A stretch of DNA of 64,000 nt, taken from Endocalyx cinctus. Lineage: Eukaryota; Ascomycota; Sordariomycetes; Amphisphaeriales; Apiosporaceae. The position numbers were made by a program, and so were the translations under genes. The notes under the pieces are model-generated. The model was not told where the DNA came from. It was given only the letters and a program-made list of their open reading frames with translations, and made no database searches. Shown one piece after another: positions 45,672 through 55,974 of this stretch. Numbering within the stretch: the first letter of the stretch is position 1; every line of letters starts with the position of its first letter. Location of the stretch: NCBI GenBank assembly GCA_001600455.1, contig BCKC01000004.1, forward strand, positions 992,001 through 1,056,000, written 5' to 3'.

Positions 45672-46503
45672 TTAGGATGTCAAAGCCGATAGCTTCTTGA
45701 TTCTCTCCGATCGATATAACAGTATCCCCGTCACTAGAAGAACTATTATGACGACGCAGGCTATGGCAATTCCAATTATCCATGGCTTTCTTGGAGATGG
45801 TGATTTTTTGGTGGTGGTTTCGATACCGTTGACAAGATGTGACATGTTCACCTGCCGTATATAGCGGAACAGATCATCGTTTAGTCCTGAGCTCACCCCA
45901 ATTGTAGTTTGGTATTGCGTCTTTACTTTATCACAATAGAACTGGGTGAGATCAAGCGAACCAACGATAACATTTCTTGTAGCACATTGGTCATATCCAT
46001 TCACAGTCGTATCATTGACGACGACTGGGAGACTGCAATTTCTAGGTTAATTAAATTATGAATGGAAATGGGTGGGGAGAGGGTGGTTGGGGGTAGAAAT
46101 TGATCACCATGTGGTCTTCAATGGCTCAGACTTTTCTAGATACTGGACACCAAAAGTAAAAGGCTGACAGCCGGTATATAGGGAACGAAAAGTCTGGATT
46201 GAAAATTCATCCGGCCTCTCGCACCCCAAGACGCTCAAATCAGGGTCGTATATGCAATTAGAGCCTTCATTACAATTTGTATCCGCTAAAAGAGCTATAT
46301 TGTTTGTCATTAGGAATCGTCAAAATGCATATATATATATGGATGATTGACGTACTTTCATTGACAGAATTCACGTAGCAAATTGTTTCGAGCGGTTGCG
46401 TTGACCACGTCGTACTTGAAATGCCTTGGGAGGTAGTTGAACTAACTATTGAAACAGCCGATGTGATCAAACGGTTCGTATCCATTGAGATAGAAGCTAT
46501 CAT
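45672..46503 (-). CDS. Single-pass membrane protein with cysteine-containing ectodomain (possible N-terminal part of a larger protein)
   Basis: Three exons, 46503-46356, 46294-46108 and 46032-45672, encode 231 aa up to a TAA. The N-terminal region is Ser/Thr-rich without a clear signal peptide. A cysteine-containing domain follows (ETICYVNSVNE, CNEGSNCIYDPDLSVLGC, FRSLYTGCQPF, GYDQCATRN, FYCDKVKTQY), then one membrane helix (WIIGIAIACVVIIVLLVTGILLY) and a short basic tail. The family is unrecognised. The stop is followed without frame change by the next large membrane-protein frame, which lacks its own start, so this is probably the amino-terminal part of the same gene. The start at 46503 is the first reasonable ATG; an upstream exon supplying a signal peptide may have been missed. 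Confidence 0.65.
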
Positions 46504-47378
46504 TAAGAAATTTCGAGTTAAAATTATTTCATGAATGTATGATAAAAGAAAGGGAGAACCAACGCATTGGTGGTATAGAATAATCTGGGGAGAGGGGAGG
46601 TATAGGGGGGCGGGAGAAAGTGGCGACACAGAGTGTAACAGCCGATCTTGTCGCTGTCTCCAATTTGATGATAGCCTGCTTATAGACATGCTAATCAAAC
46701 AAGGCTTCATTATCAAGTAATCCTCGCAGTCGTGCAGGTTAATTCTTCACTGCCACATCCGATGGGTGGAAGAGGTGCTGACGTGCATATTGTACGATGA
46801 TTATTCATCGTTGTATAACCCGATTGGAGGGTATCGAGAAATGTGTGTGCAACAGCAGAGCAGTCCAATTCTTTCTCAGGCTCTCTCTTCGTTATTTTCT
46901 GATAATTATGGGATATCCTTGCTCGTGCGGTGAGACATTGGAAGGGCCAATTGTTCGAAATGACGAATGCCGGAGATAATCCAGCCAATCTATCTATAAA
47001 TTATTTCAATTCAGTCGGCACATTGAATTGAATAATTCAAAGCTTCGTCAACTCCGTAGAATCCTACTTCCAGAGACGAACGTCAAAGCTTGTTTATTTT
47101 CTTTCTTTGAATAGAAACTCGGGTCATTCTGCGGGCTCCAAGTTTACTATGTTAGTCAGTACAGTATATTGTTACCGTGGGTATACGGTTGCATACCATT
47201 CCTTTCTCCTCGTCCACTCAGCTTTAATAGCCACTCCATATGTCGGTTATTGTCCCGAAAGGACGGCAATGATTTACTCCAAGGGATACTCTGTTAATAA
47301 TTTTGTTCGACTTGTTTAACTTTTGCTGCAGCTCCTCCTTTTTCCCCCTTAATTCTTAGTATTTACCGTGATAAGCAC
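46504..47378. promoter_or_regulatory. Upstream region between divergent genes
   Basis: No supported gene. A minus-strand frame with several cysteines (46713-46988) could hide an extra 5' exon of the membrane-protein gene, but I found no convincing splice pair. Confidence 0.4.
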
Positions 47379-48878
47379 ATGATGGCATTCAATATGAACC
47401 AAGAAGATCTCGAGGAGCTTTCCGCTGCCGCGCATCGCGCTGTCGACCGGATTATTCAGCAATTTAAGGATATTTCCAACGAACCAGTTCTCAAAACGGT
47501 CCATCTCAGTAATGACAGTGTAGAAGCCCAAATCCGAGAAATTTCCCGCCCAAGCCAAGTCAGCCGGCCGATTGACTCCGTTACTGATGAAGCATACAAC
47601 ATTTTTCAATATCGTATGCCTATGAACCACCCACGAGCCATGTGTTTCATTCCAGCTCCGATGTCGCCCCTTTCCTGGCTCGGCGATATGTTAACCACCG
47701 GCATTAATCCTCACGGAGGCTGTTGGCTTCAAAGCTCCGGTCCCAGCACTGTCGAGCACGAATTGATTTCATGGCTCGCGGAAAAAGTCGGGTTTCCTCG
47801 AGAACAATCTGGCGGGATCTTTTTATCGGGCGGGTCTATGGCGAACCTGACAGGACTCGTTGTGGCTCGAGATTCTAAGCTGGGCTCGGAAGTGACAAAC
47901 CGTCAGCACGGTATAGTTTATATGTCAACACAGACTCACTCATCCATCTCAAAAGCTTTGAGAATAATCGGTTTTAGCGATCAGAACATAAGAAAAATCC
48001 CCACGGATCCTCATTTCCGGCTCGACGTAGCACTCCTCCGAAAGCAGGTCCAAGATGATCTCGGGGCCAAGCTACGTCCCTTTGCTGTCGTGGCGAGTCT
48101 AGGCACCACCAACACGGGCAGTGTCGACGATTTAGATGCTATATCTTCCGTGGCGACAGAATATGGTTTATGGATGCACGTAGACGGGGCGTACGGTTGT
48201 TCGGTTGTCCTATCTAGAAGTCATCGACATCTCGCACAAGGTTTAGAGAAAGCAGACTCTTTGTCATGGGACGCGCACAAGTGGCTTTTTCAAGCATACG
48301 ATACCGGGATGCTTCTCGTGAGGTCGAAGGAGCTCCTAGTACGGAGTTTTGTGAATAACACCGAAATCCTGCAAGATGCCTTGGCTACGGCTGAACGACC
48401 GAATTTCTGGGACCTCGGGCCTGAGCTCACCAGGCCGTCCAGGGGGTTAAAGCTTTGGCTCACCCTAAGGACGCTAGGCACAGATTCCATCGGCACCATG
48501 ATCGATCGCGGCTTTCGAAACGCAGTAGAAGCCGAAGCTCGATTGCGGAGGCTTTCTTCGGAGTCAAATTCGCCTTGGAGAATTATATCACCTGCTCAGA
48601 TGGCAATCATCGTGTTCCGGTACGAACCACCCGACTTACTCCATGATCAAGATGCAACGGATGATATCAACAAACAGATATCGACGGAAATGGTTGCAAC
48701 AAACGCGGCATGCATTCTTACCACCCGAATATCTGATCAAACTGTGTTGCGCATTGTGACCATTCACCCGGATTTACGAGAGAGTGATATAGATGACATT
48801 ATACAGAAGCTTGACGATATCGCAAGAAAAGTCACGTTGAACTTCATGAACCCCAGAAATATTTGCAGAGACTGGTGA
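47379..48878 (+). CDS. Group II pyridoxal-phosphate decarboxylase (aromatic amino acid/glutamate decarboxylase-like)
   Basis: A single-exon 499-aa enzyme of the aromatic-L-amino-acid/glutamate decarboxylase family. The PLP-binding lysine is Lys301 in SWDAHKWLFQ (Ala replaces the usual Pro before His). The ring-stacking histidine is His187 (TQTHSSISKALRIIG), and the pyridine-contacting Asp is Asp269 in MHVDGAYG. Other landmarks are the N-terminal NHPRAMCFIPAPMSPLSWL, GCWLQSSGPSTVEHELISW, GGIFLSGGSMANLTGLVVAR and LGTTNTGSVDDL. The C-terminal part has the expected R-I-V-T-I-H-P ending region. It would decarboxylate an amino acid to its amine and CO2; substrate preference is not readable with confidence. 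ATG codons at 47379 and 47382 are equivalent starts. It is divergent from the membrane-protein gene. Confidence 0.93.
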   Translation: MMAFNMNQEDLEELSAAAHRAVDRIIQQFKDISNEPVLKTVHLSNDSVEAQIREISRPSQVSRPIDSVTDEAYNIFQYRMPMNHPRAMCFIPAPMSPLSWLGDMLTTGINPHGGCWLQSSGPSTVEHELISWLAEKVGFPREQSGGIFLSGGSMANLTGLVVARDSKLGSEVTNRQHGIVYMSTQTHSSISKALRIIGFSDQNIRKIPTDPHFRLDVALLRKQVQDDLGAKLRPFAVVASLGTTNTGSVDDLDAISSVATEYGLWMHVDGAYGCSVVLSRSHRHLAQGLEKADSLSWDAHKWLFQAYDTGMLLVRSKELLVRSFVNNTEILQDALATAERPNFWDLGPELTRPSRGLKLWLTLRTLGTDSIGTMIDRGFRNAVEAEARLRRLSSESNSPWRIISPAQMAIIVFRYEPPDLLHDQDATDDINKQISTEMVATNAACILTTRISDQTVLRIVTIHPDLRESDIDDIIQKLDDIARKVTLNFMNPRNICRDW

Positions 48879-49057
48879 AATCAGTGCATTTAAGTATAAT
48901 TGTTCGTACTGAACGTGAACCGGAAAATTTTGATAGCAATATGGTTATATGTCTTTCTTTGTTTCATCCGTCTCTTTACTTTTCCTTCGCTTGATTAATA
49001 TGTAATCATTTCGTATGATCTACCTATAGCAATACAATCAGCTGCATTATCCATGAC

Positions 49058-50080
49058 TTATTCAAGAAGCCCTCGTCTCCGTCTCCGTCTCCATCTCCAT
49101 CTCAGCACTTGTCTCCTTCTCAGCACTCGTCTTCGTATCAGTCTTTGTCTCCGTATCAGTCCTTCTCTCCATCTCCGTCTTCGTCTCCATAATAATTGTC
49201 GTTCCCACCTTTCTTTATCGTCTCTCTTATCGTCTTTTCCATCTTCGCCATCGTCCCTATCCGCATACACAACCGTTTCCATGTTTCGAAGAGGTGAAGG
49301 TTTTATAACACAATACTTCGCTTCCTTATCTTTCTCATCCTTGGCTTTTCTCCGGCACCATTTTTTCGACTTTCTTTTACCCCCGATAAATTCGGTCACG
49401 GTATGATCGAACTTATTAACTGCAAAGTATTTCAGCCGAAGCCCATTTGCGCAAGCGCAGATATCGTCGCGGCGTTCCCTATCGCCTCTTTCAAGTTTCC
49501 CCGCGTCGTTTCCAGGATGTCTCCATAGCGTACCCGTGAAGTCTTTAGCAGCATCAAGAAGCAAAAAGGCCATATCAACCACGTATGGGAATTCATCGTT
49601 CCATTCTATCAATTGTGTTGGGAGGATGAGGGTATTTATCAGGCAATAGAACAGCTTCACTAAGCATGGGGTGCGCTGGAGGGGTTCTTGAAGGTCGAGG
49701 TCATCACTTAGCTTCGCGGCATGTTCAGAGATTGCTTTTATCAACTCGGTAGCGAGGGGGCGTACTCTCTGTCTGATTTCGTTGGTTTCTTCGATTCCAA
49801 TGGTTTCGCAGTTCTTCGATATTTCTCTCAGAGTCCGGTGGACTGCGAATAGCATGGATGGATCTGAGGTAGCTAGCGCACTGAGAAATTCAATAGTGTC
49901 ATGATAATGGATACGCATGACATGCTGTAGATAGGAATCGTCGCAGAATGGCGAATCCATAAATTTGTCGTCTTCTAAATTTCTTAGGGCTACCGATTTT
50001 TTTAGCGATGCTCGTGGTATAAATGATGGTAGCAAGATGGTCGAATATAAAGCATATCGAGCACACGCCGAGTAACTCAT
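49058..50080 (-). CDS. Uncharacterised protein with repeat-encoded basic C-terminus
   Basis: A single-exon 340-aa frame. The central part, roughly residues 40-230, is a plausible folded helical domain (FCDDSYLQHVMRIHYHDTIEF, MLFAVHRTLREISKNC, CLVKLFYCLINTLIL, VVDMAFLLLDAAKDF, CANGLRLKYFAVNKFDHTV). I do not recognise a family. From about residue 235 it is highly charged (KRKSKKWCRRKAKDEKDKE, then DDGEDGKDDKRDDKER) and ends in an Arg/Trp-rich tail (WRRRRRWRE type) encoded by an imperfect GGAGAC/GGAGAT hexanucleotide array at about 49070-49195. In another frame the same array would encode Glu-Thr repeats, so a frame slip at the array edge is possible and the real C-terminus is uncertain. Confidence 0.55.
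   Translation of the reverse strand: MSYSACARYALYSTILLPSFIPRASLKKSVALRNLEDDKFMDSPFCDDSYLQHVMRIHYHDTIEFLSALATSDPSMLFAVHRTLREISKNCETIGIEETNEIRQRVRPLATELIKAISEHAAKLSDDLDLQEPLQRTPCLVKLFYCLINTLILPTQLIEWNDEFPYVVDMAFLLLDAAKDFTGTLWRHPGNDAGKLERGDRERRDDICACANGLRLKYFAVNKFDHTVTEFIGGKRKSKKWCRRKAKDEKDKEAKYCVIKPSPLRNMETVVYADRDDGEDGKDDKRDDKERWERQLLWRRRRRWREGLIRRQRLIRRRVLRRRQVLRWRWRRRRRRGLLE
49070..49195. repeat. Imperfect hexanucleotide minisatellite (CGTCTC/CATCTC type)
   Basis: Plus-strand units such as CGTCTC, CATCTC and CTCAGCACT alternate with TATCAGTC-type units. The array lies within the 3' end of the uncharacterised gene at 49058-50080. Confidence 0.8.
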
Positions 50081-51415
50081 ATTGGATGATAGTTACGATG
50101 ACAGTATAGATTGTGTTCTTTTTTACTATTCTCTCTAGAAAAAAAAATATTGTTCCAAAAATGGTATGTTGAAAAGGGGCAATCGTGTGAATGAGTTTGC
50201 AGAGGGAAGCTCAGACAGCTGAATGTGAAGGTGAAAAAATGACTATAAGGATAGGAGAGGGGGAGAAGATAAAGTAGTTGGTCTAAGGCTACTGATCTGG
50301 GACGCCATATTACACATCATTCAAATCAGGAATATTTTCTCTAACTTGATGGACTGAGTACTAAGCAATTTGGCCTAGAATTCTATATCAAATTGCTTTG
50401 ACTTTGCCTTAAATCATCCATCGTGATGTATACTTTTATAGAACCGAACTACTTAGCAAAGTTAATACCACACCTTTACACCATAAAGAAGGAAAGGGGG
50501 AAAGGGGAGTGTAAATAAATAGAAGCAAACTTGCGTAAAATATTAACTTCTCGGTTCTTGACATTTTATATATTGAATTAGGAGGTTAAATAATAATAAT
50601 AAGAATAATACTCATATCTCTTGCTTTTCAACTCTACCAAAACCAACCCTCCCCTTGTAATAGAGGATTTATGTATGCCGATATTTCACAACGAATTAAG
50701 TGATGAATGACTTACATAGAGACAAGCAAAAATTATTAACCAATAAATAATTAAACATTTTTATGGATAGATTCAAGTCTTAGGTATTCCGTGTATGGAT
50801 ATTGACGTGCATATTAGCACATACAGGGAAGAAAAGGAGCTGTCTTTATCTTCGTATAGCAAGTTAATCTTAACCGTTACCAATGTCCAATACATATATA
50901 CCCACATGATAAGTCGGAAAATATGTAATTGAAAGTAAGAAGATGGGGAATATAACTGATATAATTTTCCATGGCCTGATGGCCTGGAGGCCTTCGGCGA
51001 GAGGAAAATATCATCCACATAAGTGGGCTGGTGGGGTGTCTTTTGAGGCTGTACAGTGAGAGCTACGCAAAAGTTGATATGACTCAACACCTTCTTAGAT
51101 ACAAATAGAAAATACGGACGCGTAATTATGGAATCAACTTTTCTTTCATAAAGCTTCTATATTCTCGTGGTTTCTTTATTATCTCGAAAGATATATTATT
51201 TTACATGTTGCAGTGATATCTCAGATTATTAGTATTTCAACCCATGAATCTCGCTCCTGTCGTGAACTTAACGACATAACTTAGTTGCGATTCGTCACTA
51301 CGTTGTTAATAGTTATCGTCTTTTATTTGCGAAAAGAGCAAGTTTCATTGCCTATGAAGAACAATCACGATTACGCACTCAATTTATCGCATATCCGCCA
51401 TCATTATTGATAATT
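50081..51415. promoter_or_regulatory. Upstream region between divergent genes
   Basis: AT-rich; no supported gene. Confidence 0.45.
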
Positions 51416-53410
51416 ATGGGCCCTCCGACTGCTAATCTTCGTCGACAACGACTTCTTCGAGATATCCAGGAGCTTATCGAAGAACCGTATCCAAAGATCA
51501 CCCTTCATCCATATGAGAAAGATATCCGAGATGCTTGTCTCATATTTACGCCAGATAATTATCGGCCTTTACATTTGACCGTCAGCTTCGGTCCTAACTA
51601 CCCCATTCACCCACCTTATATTCGAATGGACAGTGATGTCTGCCATCCCAATGTATTCGGCGGCGGGATTTGCGCTAGCATATTGCGATCAGGCAGCGAG
51701 TATACTCCAGCGTACACTCTTAAAAGTATTGCCATTCAACTCTTAAGTTTCTTTAATAGCGATAACATTCAGCAAGAGCACGGCGGTAGTACCGCATCTT
51801 TGGCTCAGTATCAAGAATGGGATAATAGCCATAAGGATACCTTCAAGTGCCACGCCTGTGGGTTTGATGCTGCCAAAAATACGAATCCCATGCCACCTCG
51901 ACATATTTCAGATCTCCGCCATCCGGATCCAGATGGATCTTCATCTAAGTTCGATGGGACTCCCAAGAATAATTCAGAGGCACGGCCAGTTATGCAAGAA
52001 GCTAGTATTAACCACTCACTCGGAATCTCGGCACTATCTATCGACGACGATCAAGACAAATCGCCTCGGACCGTAATGAGTCCAAATATTGCAACATCGT
52101 CATCAACCATCGCTGCAAACCCCAAGATATATAGTCTTTCTAACGAGCTAATACTACTAATTCTGGACAACCTCCAAGATTTCCGAGATCTGACCCATTT
52201 TGCCCGTGCTTGGGACAGGGTCGGCGCCATCATTCGAGAATTTGACGTCATCAGGAAGCGCGAATTGCAGTGTTTCTGCCTGAAGAAGGGATATCAATCG
52301 GCGAAGCTTGGTGTCGGTGTCACATTATCCAGAGGCTCGCTCTTTTCTGAATTTGATCTTGTCTCCCAAGAAGCATGCCAAAAGTTGGGCATATGCAGAT
52401 CGATCAACAATAAAAAGTTCAATCATTGGCTTCCTCTCCCCCTTTCACGACAGCATTGGAAGAGAGTAAAGCCGGATGTATACGCCTTTATGGCTAGCGT
52501 AAATCCACATGTGAAGAAGACGGTCGCATCTGACGTTCAAGTCATGTATACGTTCATAACTGACATCGTGGTCGAACTGAACCGCATGACTGAAGATATC
52601 CAGTCGTGGCATTCGTCCCGAACAACACTCCGGCACGCATCTGAAAAAGCGATCGAATCGTACTTCCACCTTTTTCATATCCTCTGCTGTATAGCTACGG
52701 AGAAGCCTTCTGTTGTACAGGAAGCCAATACGCTCTTAGCCAACTTTGTCGGCGGAAAACGATCGAAAGCGGATTGCCCGAACCTCGGCCACTTGCTGGT
52801 CGCTCTTCTCATTTCCGACGTAGAGGTCAACGACGAGCTTATAAAAGCTATCATTACCGAAGCCATCACCCGCAACGTCGTCTGGTTATTAGATCCCAAA
52901 GGGGCCGGCAGGTCGGAGCTGTCCTTCATGGAAACGGATCCAGTATCCCCGTATCGCCTCGAACAAACGTACCGAGGCTCTCAAACCTCGTACAGGCTAC
53001 TCATGTTCTCGGAGTTGCTCCGACGGACAGCTCGTCCTTCGCATCGCGAGCCGCTCTCCGAGGTTTTGGAGACGCTCTTCGACCGACTCGGCGGGCCCGC
53101 GCCGGACGCGGCTCGCCGGTTGGCCGCCGAGGTGCGACGGCTACACACCGTGGACAACTTCGCCGATTTCATGAAAGAGATGGGCCTCCGACAGATCCCC
53201 GACCCCGAGGAACTCACCGCCCTCCTGCGCCAGACGATCCACTCGAGCATGCGGCAGGGATACTCCAGATGGGGATTGACGTATCGAGATGCGTTGCTAT
53301 TGCGGGCTGAAAGAGACCCGTCTTTACAGATGAACGAATCTGATAGCAGATACGTAATGGATCATAAAGATCTCTTCAAACCGCCTCAAGTCAACTTCTT
53401 TCCCGAATAG
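51416..53410 (+). CDS. Ubiquitin-conjugating enzyme (E2) core fused to an F-box protein
   Basis: A single-exon 664-aa protein starting at the ATG at 51416. Residues about 5-140 are an E2 UBC fold: LRRQRLLRDIQELIEEP (helix 1), LHLTVSFGPNYPIHPPYIRM, the HPN triad in CHPNVFGGGICASIL (77-79), the active-site Cys86, and YTLKSIAIQLLSFF. Residues about 225-260 form an F-box (IYSLSNELILLILDNLQDFRDLTHFARAW) after a polar linker containing CHACG. The rest is helical and unassigned (SDVQVMYTFITDIVVELNRM, HLLVALLISDVEVNDELIK, GSQTSYRLLMFSELLRRTA). E2 enzymes carry ubiquitin as a thioester, and F-box proteins bind Skp1 in SCF ligases; joining both in one chain suggests a self-supplied SCF module or an F-box protein with a re-used E2 domain. 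No frame break occurs between the parts, and composition changes only gradually. Confidence 0.88.
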   Translation: MGPPTANLRRQRLLRDIQELIEEPYPKITLHPYEKDIRDACLIFTPDNYRPLHLTVSFGPNYPIHPPYIRMDSDVCHPNVFGGGICASILRSGSEYTPAYTLKSIAIQLLSFFNSDNIQQEHGGSTASLAQYQEWDNSHKDTFKCHACGFDAAKNTNPMPPRHISDLRHPDPDGSSSKFDGTPKNNSEARPVMQEASINHSLGISALSIDDDQDKSPRTVMSPNIATSSSTIAANPKIYSLSNELILLILDNLQDFRDLTHFARAWDRVGAIIREFDVIRKRELQCFCLKKGYQSAKLGVGVTLSRGSLFSEFDLVSQEACQKLGICRSINNKKFNHWLPLPLSRQHWKRVKPDVYAFMASVNPHVKKTVASDVQVMYTFITDIVVELNRMTEDIQSWHSSRTTLRHASEKAIESYFHLFHILCCIATEKPSVVQEANTLLANFVGGKRSKADCPNLGHLLVALLISDVEVNDELIKAIITEAITRNVVWLLDPKGAGRSELSFMETDPVSPYRLEQTYRGSQTSYRLLMFSELLRRTARPSHREPLSEVLETLFDRLGGPAPDAARRLAAEVRRLHTVDNFADFMKEMGLRQIPDPEELTALLRQTIHSSMRQGYSRWGLTYRDALLLRAERDPSLQMNESDSRYVMDHKDLFKPPQVNFFPE

Positions 53411-54253
53411 AGAGATAGCGCCTATGCCCCTTAGAGCGCTACGAGGAAGTAATCACAGATAAATAGACGCCCTTGTGGAATAGAAAGAAAGGGTAACNCC
53501 CCCCCCCCCCCCCCGGTCCTAAGAGGTGTTTAAGTAGCAAGATACGCGGCTAAGAAAGCATAAATATCCTATATTCATGTTAAGTTCTAGCCGACTTAGA
53601 TAGACTTAGATAGACCCTGTTTTATCCTGTGTTTGGTTGTAACTTGTTGAGAGAGCTCATGTTAGATCTTATGGCCGAATTAAATAAGAAAGGTCCAGAC
53701 TAAACTTAGTCATTTGTCCGATCTAGGTAGCAAATAATTTGGATTGGTGCCATCTCCCATTGTTGGCCGACTTCAGTAAGCATCGTAAAATGATAACATG
53801 AGGATACTTAAATTGTTTAAGTACAGATATAGGTGTTCAGATCTAAGAATTTGGAAGCGTCCACGGGTATTGATTGAGTGAGTATTAAACCAGATCTCAA
53901 CCTGTGAACATCGCTGTGGTAACAGTACAGTACCTACCAGCCTAAGTTGGTACCTAGGTAGGTATGTAGAGTAGGTGACAGATACTATAACTATCCACTA
54001 ACTTAGTAGTGTTGGGTACATCCATAGCACTAAGAATAAAGCATGCTTCTTTCATATGTTAAAAAGAAATGTTATGTATCTTTCTGCACAAATATATTGG
54101 TAAAGTACATAATAAGCTTACGATTCTTGTGAATTTTATAACGCTTGTGATTATTTTCGAGGTGCTATAACGCTTATTGTCTCGTACATATATTCCTGTT
54201 ATAGGCAGTACGCTTAAGGGGTCCATTATTCATTTCCTACTCAAATCATATAT
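53411..54253. other. Convergent intergenic region with an ambiguous base in a C homopolymer
   Basis: No gene. An N followed by about 16 C lies at 53498-53514, marking uncertain sequence. A GGTACCTAGGTAGGTA run lies near 53948-53965. Confidence 0.6.
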
Positions 54254-55974
54254 TTATTCTTTCTCTCCTTTTCCTTCTTGAATCCTTTGTTTTTTAGCTT
54301 CGGGGTATCCTACGTCCTGGCTGACATCTTCAAAGCTTCTCCTACTTGTTTCTTCATTTTCATGGTTATTCGACTGATTCCGTAAGTCGTTATTCGTAGC
54401 TCCGTTAGATTGTATAGTTAGCGGGTATGGGTACGTGGCGTCAACCTGAGGGGTGTTTGCGAACATGGGTCCTGGTCCTAGAGTGGTACTCTTTGCCATA
54501 GGTAATTCGGCATTACCGAGTCCAGGGATAAGTGTTTGCGACACCGAAGAAGGTGGTGTAGATATCATGTGAGAGGGGTAAAACTCTTCTATCGGATATT
54601 GACCTTGGTTTGGAGACGCCGTAGAAAGGGATGAGGATAAACTCGGCGTTTTTACACCGGACTCGTTTTCTAAAGAATCCTCGTAATCGTCATCGATTGG
54701 CTTTATTATCTGGTCTTCGTCACTTGGTAATGAGATCGAGGGAACGTCTTGGATCGGTAATGATTCCTCAGCCTGGCAAGTTTTGATCTCCTGCGTCAGC
54801 TGTGTTGGGTTCCCTAACTTAGTTTGAATGACTAGAATCCTCTGATCCTCTCCACTCCATTTGTGCATTTCATCTGGAATGGTCTCCCGTGGATGGCTTC
54901 CTTGCGGGTATGCGAGGGGGTCCATTTGTGCTGGCCGGTAACTTGCCGACTCGCTCGGAACCTCGAGCGACATCCTTACATAATAATCCGACTTCTCAAT
55001 GGTTTGATGCGCACAAGCCTATTACATTCGTTAGCGATACGTCTTCATTGGGTAAATATTGGACTTACGCTCATGAGACCCTGTCTGTACGAATCAACGT
55101 TATAATGTTCCTGGAAGTCGCTCCAGAGAAAATCTAGGCTCGTTTCGCTATCCAACACTCTACGCCACAATAAAATTTTCAATCGACGTATGAACTCGCG
55201 AGATATCGCGTAGGCGACGTGACCCCCCTGCCATTGCTCGTCAACGTCTTGGACATTCATTGCGCGATGTCTCGCATCTTCTGCTATTACGATGCTGCCT
55301 TCCAGGAGCGCCTGCGGTAACCTCTGCGTGATCAGAGCTCGCCTGTACTCACGGTCTTGTGCTATCGGGTCTATTATCGCGATATCGGTTACAACCCGGT
55401 CATGCCACTGAGAAGGAACCTGCGTCTCCGTCAGGTCTTGTAATTCTTGTACGGGGTCCCTCTTTTCCAATCTCATGATGAGCGTGACCCAGGTTGTATG
55501 TTCATTTTTCATCCTCCTGCATTCCCGCTGCTGCTTCTCATCTTGGTTCTTTGGAATTTCTTCCACGAGGGGAGCCTCAACAGGCCAGAGCAAGAATTCG
55601 CGATCTCGTATGGTCTCGTAAAAGGTATGCATACGAACTTGGTCGTACCGAGGGGAAAATTGGCGGTTCAGGATGGCTAGGGTCTCGTGAAAGTTGTCCG
55701 GGTCCCTATCGAAGAAGGCGACAAAGTCTGCCGCCGGCGTCGATACGATCCTCTGATCCACCAGCTGCCGATGCTCCCAGAAGATGGCGTTGCGGAGAGA
55801 ATTGGCGCTTATGAAGCAATCTCGGTGTACCTGAAGACTAAAAGTGGCGTTGGCCTCGCCTTGCACTTGATGCACAATACTATTCACGGCCGGAGCGAGC
55901 GATTTCGCCCAACCTCCTTCATTGTATTGGGTCCGAACTACTCTAGCGGCTGCAGTTGGGTATTGTGAGGGCAT
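54254..55974 (-). CDS. Uncharacterised two-exon protein
   Basis: Exons 55974-55069 and 55018-54254 encode 556 aa. The intron (50 bp) has GTAAGT, a perfect CGCTAACG branch site and AATAG. The N-terminal 300 residues are a folded, helix-rich region: CFISANSLRNAIFWEHRQLVD, FVAFFDRDPDNFHETLAIL, FYETIRDREFLLWPVE, WVTLIMRLEKRDPVQEL, YAISREFIRRLKILLWRRV, TSLDFLWSDFQEHYNV. The C-terminal 250 residues are Ser/Pro/Asn/Glu-rich and look disordered, ending in a basic, nuclear-signal-like KKQRIQEGKGEKE. There are no membrane helices or signal peptide. I do not recognise the family. It is divergent from the DUF3431 gene at 57647. Confidence 0.78.

Noticed and set aside
46713..46988. Cys-containing minus-strand frame as a 5' exon of the membrane-protein gene
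   Set aside because: No convincing donor/acceptor pair links it in phase to the exon at 46503.
49053..49406. Plus-strand frame rich in Leu/Arg/Ser over the hexanucleotide array
   Set aside because: Composition comes from the repeat; antisense to a better candidate gene.
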